A stretch of DNA of 64,000 bases from Pyrus communis (lineage: Eukaryota; Streptophyta; Magnoliopsida; Rosales; Rosaceae): positions 6,929,724-6,993,723 of the forward strand of contig NC_084815.1 in assembly GCF_963583255.1 (NCBI RefSeq), written 5' to 3'. Shown one piece after another: positions 24,178 through 35,829 of the stretch (its first letter is position 1; every line of letters begins with the position of its first letter). The position numbers and the translations under genes are program-made. The notes under the pieces were generated by a model. That model had not been told where the DNA came from. It did no database searches and was given only the letters and a program-made list of their open reading frames with translations.

Positions 24178-24700
24178 TGTTGATTTGGCTTGTCATTTGT
24201 GAGAGTCTTATTTTGTTTAGGATTGTATTAGAAAAGCTAAATGTGCATATATTCTTGTCTTACAAGAATTAGGAAAGAATAAATTTTCTTGTGCAATTAG
24301 ATTAGGAATTCTAGAAGCAGAAACGAGTAGGAATGTAAGTGTACCTCCTTTTTCAAATAGAATAGGAGTTCTAATCAATAAATAAGTTCGTAAGTCGCAC
24401 CCTATACTTATAAATTGGGTGCAATGATGGGCAAAAACACAAGAGAGAACAAAGAGATAGCCGAGAGAGTTAGAGGGATTGGTTCTAGGGTTTACAAAAA
24501 GTGTTGTTTGCTTTATTATTAATTTAAAGCAGGTATGATTTCTCTACCCAGAAAAATCACAACCGTGGTTAGGCAAAAATTCTACCGACCCAGTATAAAT
24601 TTTGTGTGCTTCTAGTTGTTCTCTATTTGCTAAGTATAGTCTATTGTCCTATTCCTATACATCAAATAACAAGTTCCATAAGGGAGTCATAATTATAACA
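24178..24700 (+). repeat. 5' LTR of copia copy A
   Basis: Shares long stretches (tttaggattgtattagaaaagc, and onwards) with 26379-26874 and with both LTRs of copy B. It ends ataattataaca. The exact start is inferred from alignment by eye. Confidence 0.75.
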
Positions 24701-24959
24701 ATTGATAAGTTCCATAGGGAAGATGAAGCTCAGCTGGAACCAATTAAGTGCGAATTTGAATCTGATGATTCTAGAAAAGAAGAAGAGCATCAACATCATT
24801 CAATATGTAGGAATCATGTGGAGCAAGAAATATGGTAGATTGCAGACTCTCCAATCCGCTAGACATCCCAAGGGACTTGAATTCCAACCCATAATTCACA
24901 TGTATTCTAAAGATGCATAGCACTAGACAAACCCATTCGAAACAAGAAAAAACCTTACA

Positions 24960-26250
24960 AGTTGACCAAGACGAAGTTAATTATGCTCTTAACATTAGTC
25001 AAAGAGATCCACTACTTATCAAGAAGCTATAGCAAGTGACGAGCAAGATAGTTGGATAAGCAATATGACAGAAGAAATGGAGTCGGTTTACAAGAACTCT
25101 GTTTCGAAGTTGGTTCCTATGCCTAAAGACAGAAAACTAGTTTGATGCAAGTGGGTGCTTAGGAAGAATGAATAATTATATGAATAAGATGTCGTGAGAT
25201 TCAAAGCAAGGAACATGGAAAGGTACTCATAGAAGGAAAAGGTGGATTATGTTGAGATCTTTTCACCGATGGTCAAGTGTACTTCTATCAAATTATTTTT
25301 AGCAATGGTAGCACAACATAACATGAAGATTGAGCTGATGGATGTGAAGATTATGTTTCTCTATGAGATCTAGAGAAGACACTTTTCATGACTCAACCGG
25401 AAAGGTTTGCCGATATGGAAAAGAGAACCTAGTGTATAGGCTTAGGAAGCCCTTGTATGGCCTAAAGTAGTCTCCAAGACAGTGTTACAAGAGGTTTGAT
25501 TCCTTTATGCTAAAAATAAATTTTAGGATATGACTTTTGTGTGATTTATCATGTATTTCAAGATGGGATAATCATATTGTTGCTGTTATATATGGATGAC
25601 ATGCTAATAGCTTGTCAAGACAAGTCTAGAATTCTAGACTTGAAGAAGATGTTGAGCAAGAGGTTCAACATGAAGGATTTAGGTGCAACATAAAGATCTT
25701 TAACATGGAAATTCAGAGAGGTAGGACCGCAGGTAGGATCTGCATCTCACAGCCAAGTATATCCAAAATGTTCTTGAAAAGTTCAACATGCTACAAGCAA
25801 ACACAATTTCGACTCCTTTGGTGGCTCACTTGAAATTAAGTGGGCATCATTGTCCTAAGTTTGAGAAAGAGAAACAAGCGATGAAGAAGGGGCCGTATGC
25901 TAATGTCGTGGACTACCTAATGTACAAAGTGGTGTGCACACGACCTGACTTAGCTCAAGCAATCAGTGTCGTTTCCAAATGCATGAAAATCCAGAAAGTC
26001 AACATTGCGAATCACTCTACATTACGTGAAGCTAAGATGTGACCGTCAACATGTCATTCACTTGGCCAAGAATTGAGTTTTTCATGCAAGATCAAAGCAC
26101 ATTTAAGCGAGGTATCACATAATTTGAGATTTGGTAGAGTTTAAGGTGCCACAGATTTCTTACCAAGATAGTGCGGCCAAGAAATTCAAGCATTACTTGA
26201 CCTTGATCAATCTAGTTGATTGATTAAGATGGACCACCTCCTTATTTGAG
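24960..26250 (+). pseudogene. Copia pol remnant (reverse transcriptase to RNase H)
   Basis: Scattered frames give recognisable copia motifs: SLYKNS and KWVLRKN; VDYVEIFSPMVK (near 25245); MKIELMDVK; RLRKPLYGLK (near 25440); LLLYMDDMLIACQDKS (near 25580); ISTPLVAHLKLSGHHCP and CTRPDLAQAISVVSKCMK (25800-26000). The second is the usual strand-swapped end of reverse transcriptase. Several stops and frameshifts are present, including one at the YGLK* position. Confidence 0.85.
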
Positions 26251-26378
26251 GTGAAATGAGGCAAGTAGGAGTTTGCAAAAATAAATGTTCTTTAAGATTT
26301 CCAAAGATGCTTCAAGATGATTTGAAGATAATTTGGGGTGCAACAGTCAAGACTTGCTTTGACTCACCAATGTGGAGA

Positions 26379-26874
26379 TTTTTAGGGTTTTGCTCGTCAT
26401 TTATTATAGTCCTATTTTATTTAGGATTGTATTAGGAAAGCTAAAGGTGCACATATTCTTGTCCTACAAGAATTGTATAATTAGATTATGAATTCTAGAA
26501 GCATAAACATAATAGGAATGTAAGTGTACCTTCTATCCCAAATATAACAGATGTTCTCATCAGTAAATAGGTTTGTAAGCTGCACACAATACTTCTAGAT
26601 AGGGTGCAGCAAGGGGCAAAAACACGAGAGAATAGAAAGATAGCTTAGAAAGTTGAAGGGATTGGTTTTATGTTTACAAAAGTACTGTTGCTCTATTATT
26701 AATTCAATGAAGTTGTGATTTCTCTACCCAGAGAAATCACAAATGGACGTAGGACAAAGTTCCGCCAAACCAATATAAATTTTATGTGTTTCCTATTATT
26801 TTCTATTTGCTAAATTTAGTTTATTGTCGTACATCAAAGGACAGGTTCCTTGAGGTAGTCATAATATATTATAA
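26379..26874 (+). repeat. 3' LTR of copia copy A
   Basis: Homologous to 24178-24700, with many substitutions. Start and end are approximate. Confidence 0.7.
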
Positions 26875-26991
26875 GATAAACTGTATGAGATGACTAGCAA
26901 CTGAGCTTTGAGTCTGTCTACCTGTGTGACTAAGTGTGTGATGAGATGAGTTGAGAGTGTGAGAGAGAATAGATCGTCTTTCATAGATATT

Positions 26992-27139
26992 GGAGTGTGA
27001 TATCCACATATCTTTTTTTAGTTCTCCCACATATTTTTGGTTTTCGGCTGTTTGATCGGATAAATTGAAGAAAATCAACGGACAGAAATTAACAAAGGGT
27101 GTATGAGAAGTAAAAATGGGTGTGTAGATAGCACACCCC
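26992..27139. mobile_element. hAT-type MITE, complete, 148 bp
   Basis: Ends are GGAGTGTGATATCCAC on the left and, in reverse complement, GGGGTGTGCTATCTAC on the right. An 8-bp target duplication tagatatt lies at 26984-26991 and 27140-27147, as for hAT elements. Duplication copy B lacks it at the matching point (near 39867). It is related to the copy at 6099. Confidence 0.88.
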
Positions 27140-27439
27140 TAGATATTTAGTGAGTCCCAGATACGATGTGGTAGACTCCATGGTAATTCTATGGGCTCTC
27201 CCAACAACCAATTGAGGGCAGCCAAGTGGAAAAAGGAATCTAAAAAAAAATTGTTCGAGTCATACATTTATAACACCGAAACCGAATGTTAATAGACCAG
27301 TTCGGTTTTGTACTGAAACCGAGAAAAAAGTGTATAAAACTGAACTGGCTGAATTTTTCCGGTTCAGACCTCGTTCGGTTTCGGTTCTCGATCCATTTTG
27401 CCCACCACTAATAAAAACGCAAAAGGCAATGCGTGTATT

Positions 27440-28384
27440 TGCTAGTAAAATAAAATAAAAATGCTTCTAGCTACTCATTCTCACTTTACACTTCATGCTC
27501 ATCCTCCATGTTCCATGTTAATCTGTTTCATTTACTAGATTGAAAAATCCGTAAGTTTGATTGATATGACAAGGTGTTTTCTGCATTTGGGGCATTTCAA
27601 ACTTCAAAAACCATCACGAAACTTTAAAATAAAATAAAGCTCTTGGTCATTATCATCCTCAACGACTCAATTTTAAAACAAACCGAAAGGGGATTTCTTT
27701 GAAGTTTAGTATAGTGGTTATCAATTTTGCTTTTACTTACTGTAAATTGTTCCTTTCTTCTATTCTGGGGCCCAAGCAAACTGAAAACTGCAAAAATAAA
27801 ATAAAAAGTTGAGAAAGCCAAACTGAAATAGGCATGTAAGATAAGCCCAATTGTTTAACATAGCTTATATCGAAACCAAAACTGTTAGAAACTAAATCGA
27901 ACAAAACCAAAACTGAAAGGTTTAGTTTTACTTCGATTCCATCTGTCAAACTGAATCAAACCACAATAAATTTTGATTTTGATTATACCCCAAAACCAAA
28001 CCGCACCAAATTGTGCCCACTCCTAAATAAAACTTTCGTGGTGGGTCATAATAAATTCCACTCCATCAAGCTAAGATAGGTTAATAGTGGTTTGCATTGA
28101 ATAATAGTAGATTCACTTTGAATTTCGATATTTTTGTATTAGATATATTATATTAAACTCATCTAACGGCAATTAATGTGGTGATATTACTCACAGCTAT
28201 CTTAGGATAGTGATTCTCACCACCTCCTTAGAATGGTGAGCTATGCCCACTTTTGAAACGTAACAATTGAAATTTACAAAGGTTTTACCATTCATAAAAT
28301 TTTGGTAAATAATTTATCCGAATCTTTAATTTGATTTGACAAATTAGAGATTTACAATGTAGTCTACTTAGCATTACTCGTCTT
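27440..28384. other. Non-coding region 3' of SWEET
   Basis: AT-rich. Part of it (28050-28255) belongs to duplication copy A. I see no gene. The original SWEET stop codon lies at 28385-28387, cut off from the gene by the hAT insertion. Confidence 0.6.
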
Positions 28385-28400
28385 CTAAACGTTGGAGAGT

Positions 28401-29106
28401 AGGGAGGGCAACGGTTTGGTTTGGGGACGGAAATACTATATCTATCCCTATAACCACGAAAATTAACCATATCCATAACCATAAATTAACCATCGGATAT
28501 TATCCATAACCATACCCACCGGGTAATGGATTCCCCATCGGTTATCCATCTTCGTTAATACAAAAAATATATTCGTCCAATTGATGCATGATAATTTAGG
28601 AAATATTAATTTCGTCACTATATAATTGATGATAAAATGATTTAGTGAATAGATCTTGTAAAGCATAAAAATTAAAGCTAAACATTGATAATGTTGACTA
28701 ATATTTGATATCTCCTATAAGTACCATTGAATTATCATATATTTTGATTCATATAAAAAAAATTCGAACTTTCCCACAAAATGCAACTCACACAATGCAA
28801 TTTTTATATTTTCAAGGTAATGGATTCGGTGAATAATGAATATATATATATATATATAAATAAATATATATATATATACACACACACACATACACTATTT
28901 AATATTTTAATATTACATAATTATATTATATTATTCGGTTCGGATTTGGGGACGGATACGGATTGGAGACCCCTATAACCATAACCGAATAATATTCACG
29001 GTTTTTCCCCGTACCCAAAATATACCCAAATTTTCATACCCAAATCCAATCCATTCGGGCGGTTATCCGCGATTATCGGGTCTAACGGTTAGAATTGCCA
29101 TCCCTA
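28401..29106. mobile_element. Non-autonomous hAT element inside the last SWEET exon
   Basis: About 706 bp with terminal motifs agggagggcaac (left) and, in reverse complement of the right end, tagggatggcaa. An 8-bp target duplication tggagagt lies at 28393-28400 and 29107-29114. Both ends carry related inverted text (aacggtt). The interior is AT-rich, with TA/CA microsatellite at 28840-28890, and codes for nothing recognisable. It interrupts the SWEET coding sequence two codons before its original stop. Confidence 0.88.
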
Positions 29107-30378
29107 TGGAGAGTTGAACATCCGATTTTGGCTTTTCATCATCCTCATCCCATTTGGTGGTCTGGTAGTAAGTGCCGTACAAGGTGAGTTGCACCAAGCC
29201 AGAAATTGTTCCTAAACCATTTGGAATCTACAAAATTTGTTCAAACAAAATTGTTAAAATATCAAGAAAACAATTTCAGAAACGGATAAAAACTCTTATC
29301 ATAAATTAAAATGTTCGTTTCGATAATTACCAGAATATAGGGATCAAATTTAAGAAGTGCATAGATGAGCCACACAATTCCATTGCAAAAGTTAGCTAGC
29401 GAGAGGGCAATTGGCATGTACTTAACACTCTGCGTCTTGATAACCATTTTCTGTCATCCAAGAAAGGCAACACATCAACTTGATTCAAGACATATAGTAT
29501 GTACCATTTGGAGGTGTTTAGTGACCACCTCACTTTAGTAGAAGTAAGTTGCGTATAAATAGGTTTCTTTTCATGTTATTAGTAAATATTGTCTAAGCAG
29601 CAGTGCACCTACGTACGCGCATGGAAATTATAAATACATACCATGACGGTCAAGGGCGACGCGTACATAATGATATTGAAGACAATAGACAAGAGCCCAA
29701 TTATCATAGACCGGTCTTTCGTTGAGTGGAAGAAGTGTAGGGTAATGAAAACCACAATGGCAAATAATGTAGCTTCAACCAGAAGAGCAATGATGATATT
29801 TCGCTGAAAGAAAGAAAAAAACACGTGTTGCAAATTCATAACGTGCAGTTTAGTTGTTAGTATTAGTACGACTTACGCGGTTTTTCCCAGAGGAATATGT
29901 GAAGAAGATGGCAATGTAAACGAGTTCAATAAAAAATCCAGTGCCATTGATTGTAATGACAAGAAGGCTATCCGGATGAACAATCGGCATGCCGTAAAAC
30001 GACCACATTGCACAATTAAGCAGAGTTGCAATATAAGGATCTGACTTGAATTCTCCAACTGACTTTTGCTTGATGATTTTCACAAATGTTGGGCTGCAAA
30101 AATTTTAATTACAGTCACTCATAAAACATAAGAATTTTGTAACCATGTGCGTACGTGGAACACAAGGATGAGAGAGAGAGATAGAGAGAGAGAACTTACA
30201 CTGGAGAGGTAAATAAGAAAAAAGATATGACATTTCCTGCAAAAGGAGGAACAAGAAGAATTTAATAAGAACTTGGTCATTTTTTACGTAAAGTAAAACT
30301 AAAAAGTTAATTCATCGCGAAAATGATATACTAACCAATGACGCCTATGAGGATCCTAATTGCTTCAACGTTCGCCAT
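29063..30378 (-). CDS. SWEET: SWEET sugar transporter, C-terminal tail replaced by transposon sequence
   Basis: Six exons with GT..AG borders: 30378-30336, 30236-30200, 30093-29877, 29803-29642, 29450-29331 and 29227-29063. The current frame gives 247 residues. Two MtN3/saliva repeats are visible: [16 protein letters not shown] through [14 protein letters not shown] (residues 16-80), and [20 protein letters not shown] (about 142-161) with [14 protein letters not shown] (about 194-207). Conserved prolines start the transmembrane helices, as in the family. The pattern suggests clade II (SWEET4-8), known for hexose transport at the plasma membrane; the clade is inferred. The hAT insertion replaces the original last two residues and stop (AAC GTT TAG, 28393-28385) with 14 residues from the element and TAA at 29063-29065. 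The transmembrane core is intact, so transport may persist, but the transcript must end within or beyond the transposon. Confidence 0.92.
30172..30193. repeat. GA microsatellite in SWEET intron 2
   Basis: Interrupted (GA)n run (gagagagagatagagagaga) next to the exon 2 donor site. Confidence 0.85.
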
Positions 30379-30767
30379 TTTACCGTTTTGGAGAATATGA
30401 ACAAATATAGTACTATTTTTCTTAATCAAGAAGAACAATACTACACTTGTTCGATATCCCTATATGAGGATATAGAAGTTTTGGTTATTTAAAGTCGAAG
30501 GGTAGTACCTTCCTAACTAATACATCAAATGTCCTGGTGAACTCACCATGTTTGATAACTAAATGTGACACGAATGCCGTGTAAGGGAACTACCTTTGGT
30601 TTTTTTCCTTTCATTTACTCAATTCTCGTTTCCACAGTTGGATATTGGAATTGGTCAAACATGTATGATTATATGGAATATCTTCTTGCAGCTGATGCAC
30701 AAGGAACATTTCAATACAATATCATATATGTTATAAATATTATATTAAAGTGTGATTGTGTAAATTT
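30379..30767 (-). promoter_or_regulatory. SWEET 5' flank, shortened by an LTR element
   Basis: Only 389 bp separate the SWEET start codon from the LTR element at 30768. On the minus strand an AT-rich CTTTAAATAACC lies about 115 bp before the ATG and could be a core promoter element. No specific operator is recognised. Confidence 0.4.
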
Positions 30768-31399
30768 TGTCGGAGTAATATTAGAAAATATGTAAATAAC
30801 GCAATAATTATAATGATAATAATCATAAAGAAAATCTCAACATCAATTGTGTATGAGATTAATATAAACAACTAGGGAGAAAGTTAGAAATACTAACAAA
30901 CTTGGAGATTGAGGCTTGCATAAATGCAATGTCCTAAAGACATAATTTTGCCCTTACTCTTGTGCTTGTAGTTCGGTAGGCGTCCGTCTCCCAGGATTCA
31001 ACAATCTATAATCCGAAGTCGAAGCACTTTAACTTCGGACTCTAGCGAATTTCATATATTCCGTACTCTGAATACATAGCTCATAATTTGATAAACGAAG
31101 AATGAGAGAAATAGAGTAGGGAAACCCTATTTCTCAAGAGTAAAAATTAACTCTAATTTTCTATCATTTAATACCAATGGTTTCTTGGGTTTATATAGAA
31201 CCCAATTACTACTTATTAAAGAGATGTAACTTTTCATCTATAAGTATACATCATTTAGCAAGGGAATGCACATAAACAACATAACCTTTCTAAGAAATAT
31301 AGTTAAACCTTTCTAAGAAATATGGTTAACACTATTTTTCATTCAATTATTAAAATTATATACTATAACATTTCATATTATAATATATAATTTCCAACA
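30768..31399 (-). repeat. 3' LTR (632 bp)
   Basis: Minus strand starts TGTTGGAAATTATATA and ends GACA. It contains the TATA sequence TATATAA at 31197-31191, also present in the right LTR (near 34420). Confidence 0.75.
31191..31197 (-). promoter_or_regulatory. TATA box in LTR, pointing towards SWEET
   Basis: Minus strand TCTATATAAACCC is conserved in both LTRs. A transcript starting here would run out of the 3' LTR towards the SWEET start codon, 0.8 kb away. Confidence 0.5.
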
Positions 31400-34009
31400 A
31401 TCCCCCACATGAATGAAAAATTAGAAGAATTTGAGAGTACAGGCAGACAAGAGATGGATCAAGAGAGGTGTCTTTTGGATTTGAACCTACCCTAGTGAAT
31501 ACTTATCGGATTTACTTGGTGATGCAGTGGATATGGAATCTTGAACTGTTCACTGCAGCAGTAAATCGAGACAATAAGCAACGCACATCATTAATCCTAA
31601 TATATTACGATTCATAAAGTTGTGTTCATTTTGGTCCTGAACAAATCATAGATTCATCAGAGCTTTAGAGAATTTAGCCATCTCATACGTATAGAAGCGA
31701 CCCACTTCTACTCTCATTTAGGTGACCACATATTAAGAATAGTCTGCTCTATCCCCCTTATTTTTAAGATATCACTGACATTAAGTACAAATATATACCC
31801 TATAACTTTTGCAGAACAACACACTTTTCCCACCATAGGAATGAGGTCTATAGTTTGTAAACTTCTTTGAATCATGCCCAACCAGTTTGTCTATTGAACT
31901 TAGACAATGGGATCTCCAATCAACTAAGTTAGGTTTCCGCCCGGTTGATTCATTGCTTATGTTGGCTTTAGCCTCATTTCCCTCGATGGTCAACTTACTC
32001 TGTAGTCAATCCTTTAATATTGGATCCACGAGGTTGACTTTCTCTATGTTGTTAGGAAATTATATTTCATACAAGAGTAGTTGTGTGAAATGTCAATTCC
32101 TCAAAATTATATTAGGACTTAATTACTAAGTAATTAAACTCCCCTACATTAAAGGTATTTGTAAGAAGGTCTCTAACCTTGCCATACCTTAAACAATTAC
32201 TCATCATAAGAGATGACATCTTGATTGTCTCATTCAATTAACAAATTATGTTTCCATTTTTCTTAATATATCAAAGATACTTAAACTCCCCCCAAAATTC
32301 TTCAATAATTGTGGTTACTTTTAACGTTATCATTAAATCGATCACGTTTTCTACTTTTAAGAAGTAGGGAACAACTAGACCGATTTTATCTATCTTCTTA
32401 TGCATTCATGCCTCACTAGCCATTATGGGAAAAACATTTTTTTGGCTTTCATTCTTCTTTACTATGACTTACATGTATGACCCCATGACCATGTCCATTA
32501 ATTCATATGCTTACTTAATTAAAAACATCATCGTGTCTAATTTAATTATGTAAAATGTCCCCTACATTTTTATTCTCACTTCATCCATGACTAACATGGG
32601 AACCGCAAGATTCCTTTTATGATACTTATCATAAAACTGATCGTCTTCTTTTGCTAGTGCTTGTACTAGTCTCACCTCCTTTGCAATTCTAACACTGCAC
32701 TAATTACTAGCAATGCTAGTGTCTAGTGCCAATTACTAGTTTGAAACTGTTTCTCTATAGCACTAATGACACATTTTTACATAGAGTTGCAACGGCTTGT
32801 AAAAATAATCACATCAGCACCTTCTTGTGTGGTTTTCTGCACGTGTTTTCATAGCTCTTTTCAAACTGCACATTCATGATATTTCTTCATAAATAAATAA
32901 AAATTCATGGTCATTTCAAATTAGAATCAAGCAACCATTATGCTCCCTTTGGTAGAAAAATCAAATGGCATTTGACATACCATACTTTTCTGGTTCGATA
33001 ACACATCTCCTTTCTGGAAAAAAGGATCCATTTTATGAACTGGTATGAATCCAGTACACCACTTTGGCGTTCACTTGGCTTTAACTGACACCTTTCTTCA
33101 TATAATGGAGACAAACACTGAACATGAACAGATCTCATAATAATTGCAGCAACCTCATGATGAAAATCATTATCACCATATCTTTCTGGAAACTAGAATC
33201 TCTAGCTTTTCTATATCCCAAATAGCACTAGCACCATAACCGATATGGTTAAAGTCTGAAAAGAACTAAACTAGTGACCACGCCATCTCTTTCCGTAACC
33301 AGTGACCGAATGGTTCACCAATTCATTTCCTTATCTTTGTGTTCATACTGTTTGAGAAAACTTGGAGACCTTTGCATATTGTTTGGCATCTGTTTGTTAT
33401 TTGAACAGATAAATCCTTCAAATAGAAAATCATGTCTAATTTCAGTCCACCACGAACCTCACCAATCAAAACTGATTGTGTTGGTTAAAAGCACCAAATG
33501 CCTTTTTCATCTAATATATTATGTAAAATTAAACACCAACCAAGCATCAGCCTAAGATTTCAAACCTAGATATGGCTTCGTCAAATTATATGCAGTGGGA
33601 TGCATCTTCTTATCAAAACATGATTTGTATGATAATATAACCACTATATCTTCCATTTTAATAATGGGTTCTCTTTATATTAATGCAATATTGTATATCA
33701 ATTTGAGAAACCATTTAACAGGCATAACAGTTGGCAAGATTTTGAATTGGCAAAACCAATCACATATCACAAGAACTAATCGTCATTCTCAATGTCTAGT
33801 TTTTAGAGTATTGAATCGACAACAATAACCTGTCGTTCTTAATGAATAGACCGACAAGTTATTGTTGTTGGTTCAAGATGCACGCGTTTCAAAGTTTAAA
33901 CTGCAGTTTGACTAACATATATCCAAATGATTCTTTTCTACTTTTTCAATATAATTATTTCTTAAATCCATATTTTCTAATTATTGCATAAGTAATTCTG
34001 TCATTAGAT
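31400..34009. other. Interior of the LTR element
   Basis: AT-rich sequence with only short, unrelated open frames on both strands. No protein domain is recognised. Confidence 0.55.
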
Positions 34010-34486
34010 TGTTGGAGCAATATTAGAAAATATGAAACTAACACAATAATTCCAATTATAATAATCATAAAGAAAATCACAACATCAATTGTGTATGAGA
34101 TTAATATAAACAACTAGGGAGAAAGTTAGAAATACTAACAAACTTGGTGCTTGCATAAATGCAATGTCCTAAAGACATAATTTTGCCCCTCCCCTTGTGC
34201 TTGTAATTCAGTAGGCGTCCATCTTCCAGGATTTAATAATTTATAAACCGAAGTCGAAGCACTTCAATCTTCGAACTCTAGCAAACTTTATATATTTTGT
34301 ACTCTCAAGACACGACTCGGAATTTGACAAACGAAGAATGAGAGAAAATGAGTGGCGAAACCCTCAAGAGTAAAAATTAACTCTAATTTTCTATCATTTA
34401 ATACCAATGGTTTCATGGGTTTATATAGAATCCAATTACTACTTATTAAAGAGATGTAACTTTTCATTTATAAGTATACATCATTT
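34010..34486 (-). repeat. 5' LTR, truncated
   Basis: Matches 30768-31253 with roughly one difference in ten. The match stops at 34486, after which the sequence is unrelated. Confidence 0.7.
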
Positions 34487-35115
34487 CATTGTTTTAGTGA
34501 TTTCAATGACATGAGGTAAGAAATGAAGTTCGTGAAATCGATGTCATTGAAGTCTTACCTCATGTGAAGCTTCTGAAACATCGATTTCGTGTTCCATTCA
34601 TCAAAAACAATTTTTCTCAATCAACATGTTTGTAGTTTTATTGGTTAGGATTTTATTAAATAATGGAGGGTGGGAGAGTTTTGATAGTTGAGAAGATAAA
34701 TAATCCGCTAAAAGTGATTTGGGGTGTATTTAGAAATTTTTTTTTATTTTTAAAAAACCTAATAAGATCAAAATTGTCATTGCATAATGGGGTAAATAAG
34801 TTATTTAATATTAATTTTTAATGTGAGGTGCATTCAACATTTTGTGGGGTACTAATATAAAAAGCCTATTGTGATTTGAAAAAAATAAAATAAAATCTAG
34901 AGTTTTTTTTTTTAAACCGACGAGGTTTCTAAGTTGTCGAGGCCCACAGCCTGCATAGCGAGCCGCAAGCCCAGGAGCCCACAACTCGAATCTTGAGAAC
35001 CAAAACGATGTTGTTTGGTATTGTCATCCCCATGAACCCAGAAACCTCGACCTACAACTAAGGGCCCCTAGTCGTTTTTTGGCAAATCACGACCTAAAGT
35101 CATTTTTAAAAAATG
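34487..35115. other. Intergenic sequence with overlapping inverted repeats
   Basis: Near 34500-34570 the text caatgacatgaggtaag is followed by atgtcattgaagtcttacctcat, so two inverted matches overlap. The rest is AT-rich, with no gene seen. Confidence 0.5.
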
Positions 35116-35829
35116 AGCAGAAACAACATTGTTCCACTTTAGTTATGTATATTTTAAAAAATGTGTTTGATTCTATTACTTTTACAAAATACAAATGATC
35201 CCACATTCTCTATCACACACAAAGTCTTAATCTAGAAATACACACACTCCTAATTTGCAAGTTCAATCAATGACACACATACTCGACAACAAACTACAAC
35301 TACACACACTCTCCTAATCCGCACACCCACTCATTTTCATCCTATCAAAAGTTCCTTAATCTGCACATTGTTTATAACTAACTAACAAACAAACACCAAT
35401 ATTTCATTGTTTGTGAGTAATTTTAACCCTATAAATCCCTAAATTCAAATTTATAACCTTAATTCCAAAATGTTAGAAGTCAAACCCTAATTTAGGCTCA
35501 TTAAAATTAGTCACTTAATGAATTAGGTAGAGTTCTTACCATTACGGTTAGGTTTTATGGCGACTTCAATTAGAGTCTAACGTGGCGAGCAACAGCTGCA
35601 ACACGCGAACACAACACCTTCAATTTGGCGAATATTCAAAATTTTGAATAGGGCTAGAGGAACGAGGTTGGAGGAGTAGCCACATGGGTTGAGATTGTTA
35701 GGTTTGGCTTGTCATTTGTGAGAGTCTTATTTTGTTTAGGATTGTATTAGAAAAGCTAAAGGTTCACATATTCTTGTCCTACATAGATTAGGAAAGAATA
35801 AATTTTCTTGTACAATTAGATTAGGAATT

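Larger units (their letters stand above)
24178..26874 (+). mobile_element. Ty1/copia element, internal-deletion derivative (copy A)
   Basis: Diverged LTRs at about 24178-24700 and 26379-26874 enclose about 1.7 kb. Internal sequence begins directly with a short unknown segment and then copia reverse transcriptase, so gag, protease and integrase are missing. The same shortened structure occurs in copy B, so the deletion predates the segmental duplication. A TATA-like tataaattggg lies in the 5' LTR near 24408. The left flank gagac and the right flank of copy B (tagac) may be relics of the target duplication. Confidence 0.85.
22983..28255. repeat. Segmental duplication, copy A
   Basis: Matches copy B (35228-41086) in blocks and in order: 22983-23330 with 35228-35570; 24046-24310 with 35566-35829; the copia element; 26875-27430 with 39758-40110; and 28050-28255 with 40365-41086. 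Copy A alone has the GC-rich insert (23385-23801) and the MITE (26992-27139). Divergence is visible at many positions, so the duplication is not recent. An earlier match (20745-20796 with 35116-35162) shows it also took in part of the Harbinger remnant. Confidence 0.85.
30768..34486 (-). mobile_element. Non-coding (LARD-like) LTR retrotransposon
   Basis: An LTR at 30768-31399 and a shorter, diverged copy at 34010-34486 match over about 480 bp. The minus strand shows a purine tract ATGTGGGGGAT directly before TGTTGGAAATTATA, a typical copia-style 3' LTR border, so the element reads on the minus strand. No primer site is seen beside the right LTR, and the right LTR has lost about 150 bp. The 2.6-kb interior has no gag or pol motif on either strand. 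No target duplication can be recovered. Confidence 0.7.

Noticed and set aside
28463..28666. Small minus-strand protein after SWEET
   Set aside because: It lies wholly inside the non-coding hAT element, with low-complexity, repeat-derived translation.
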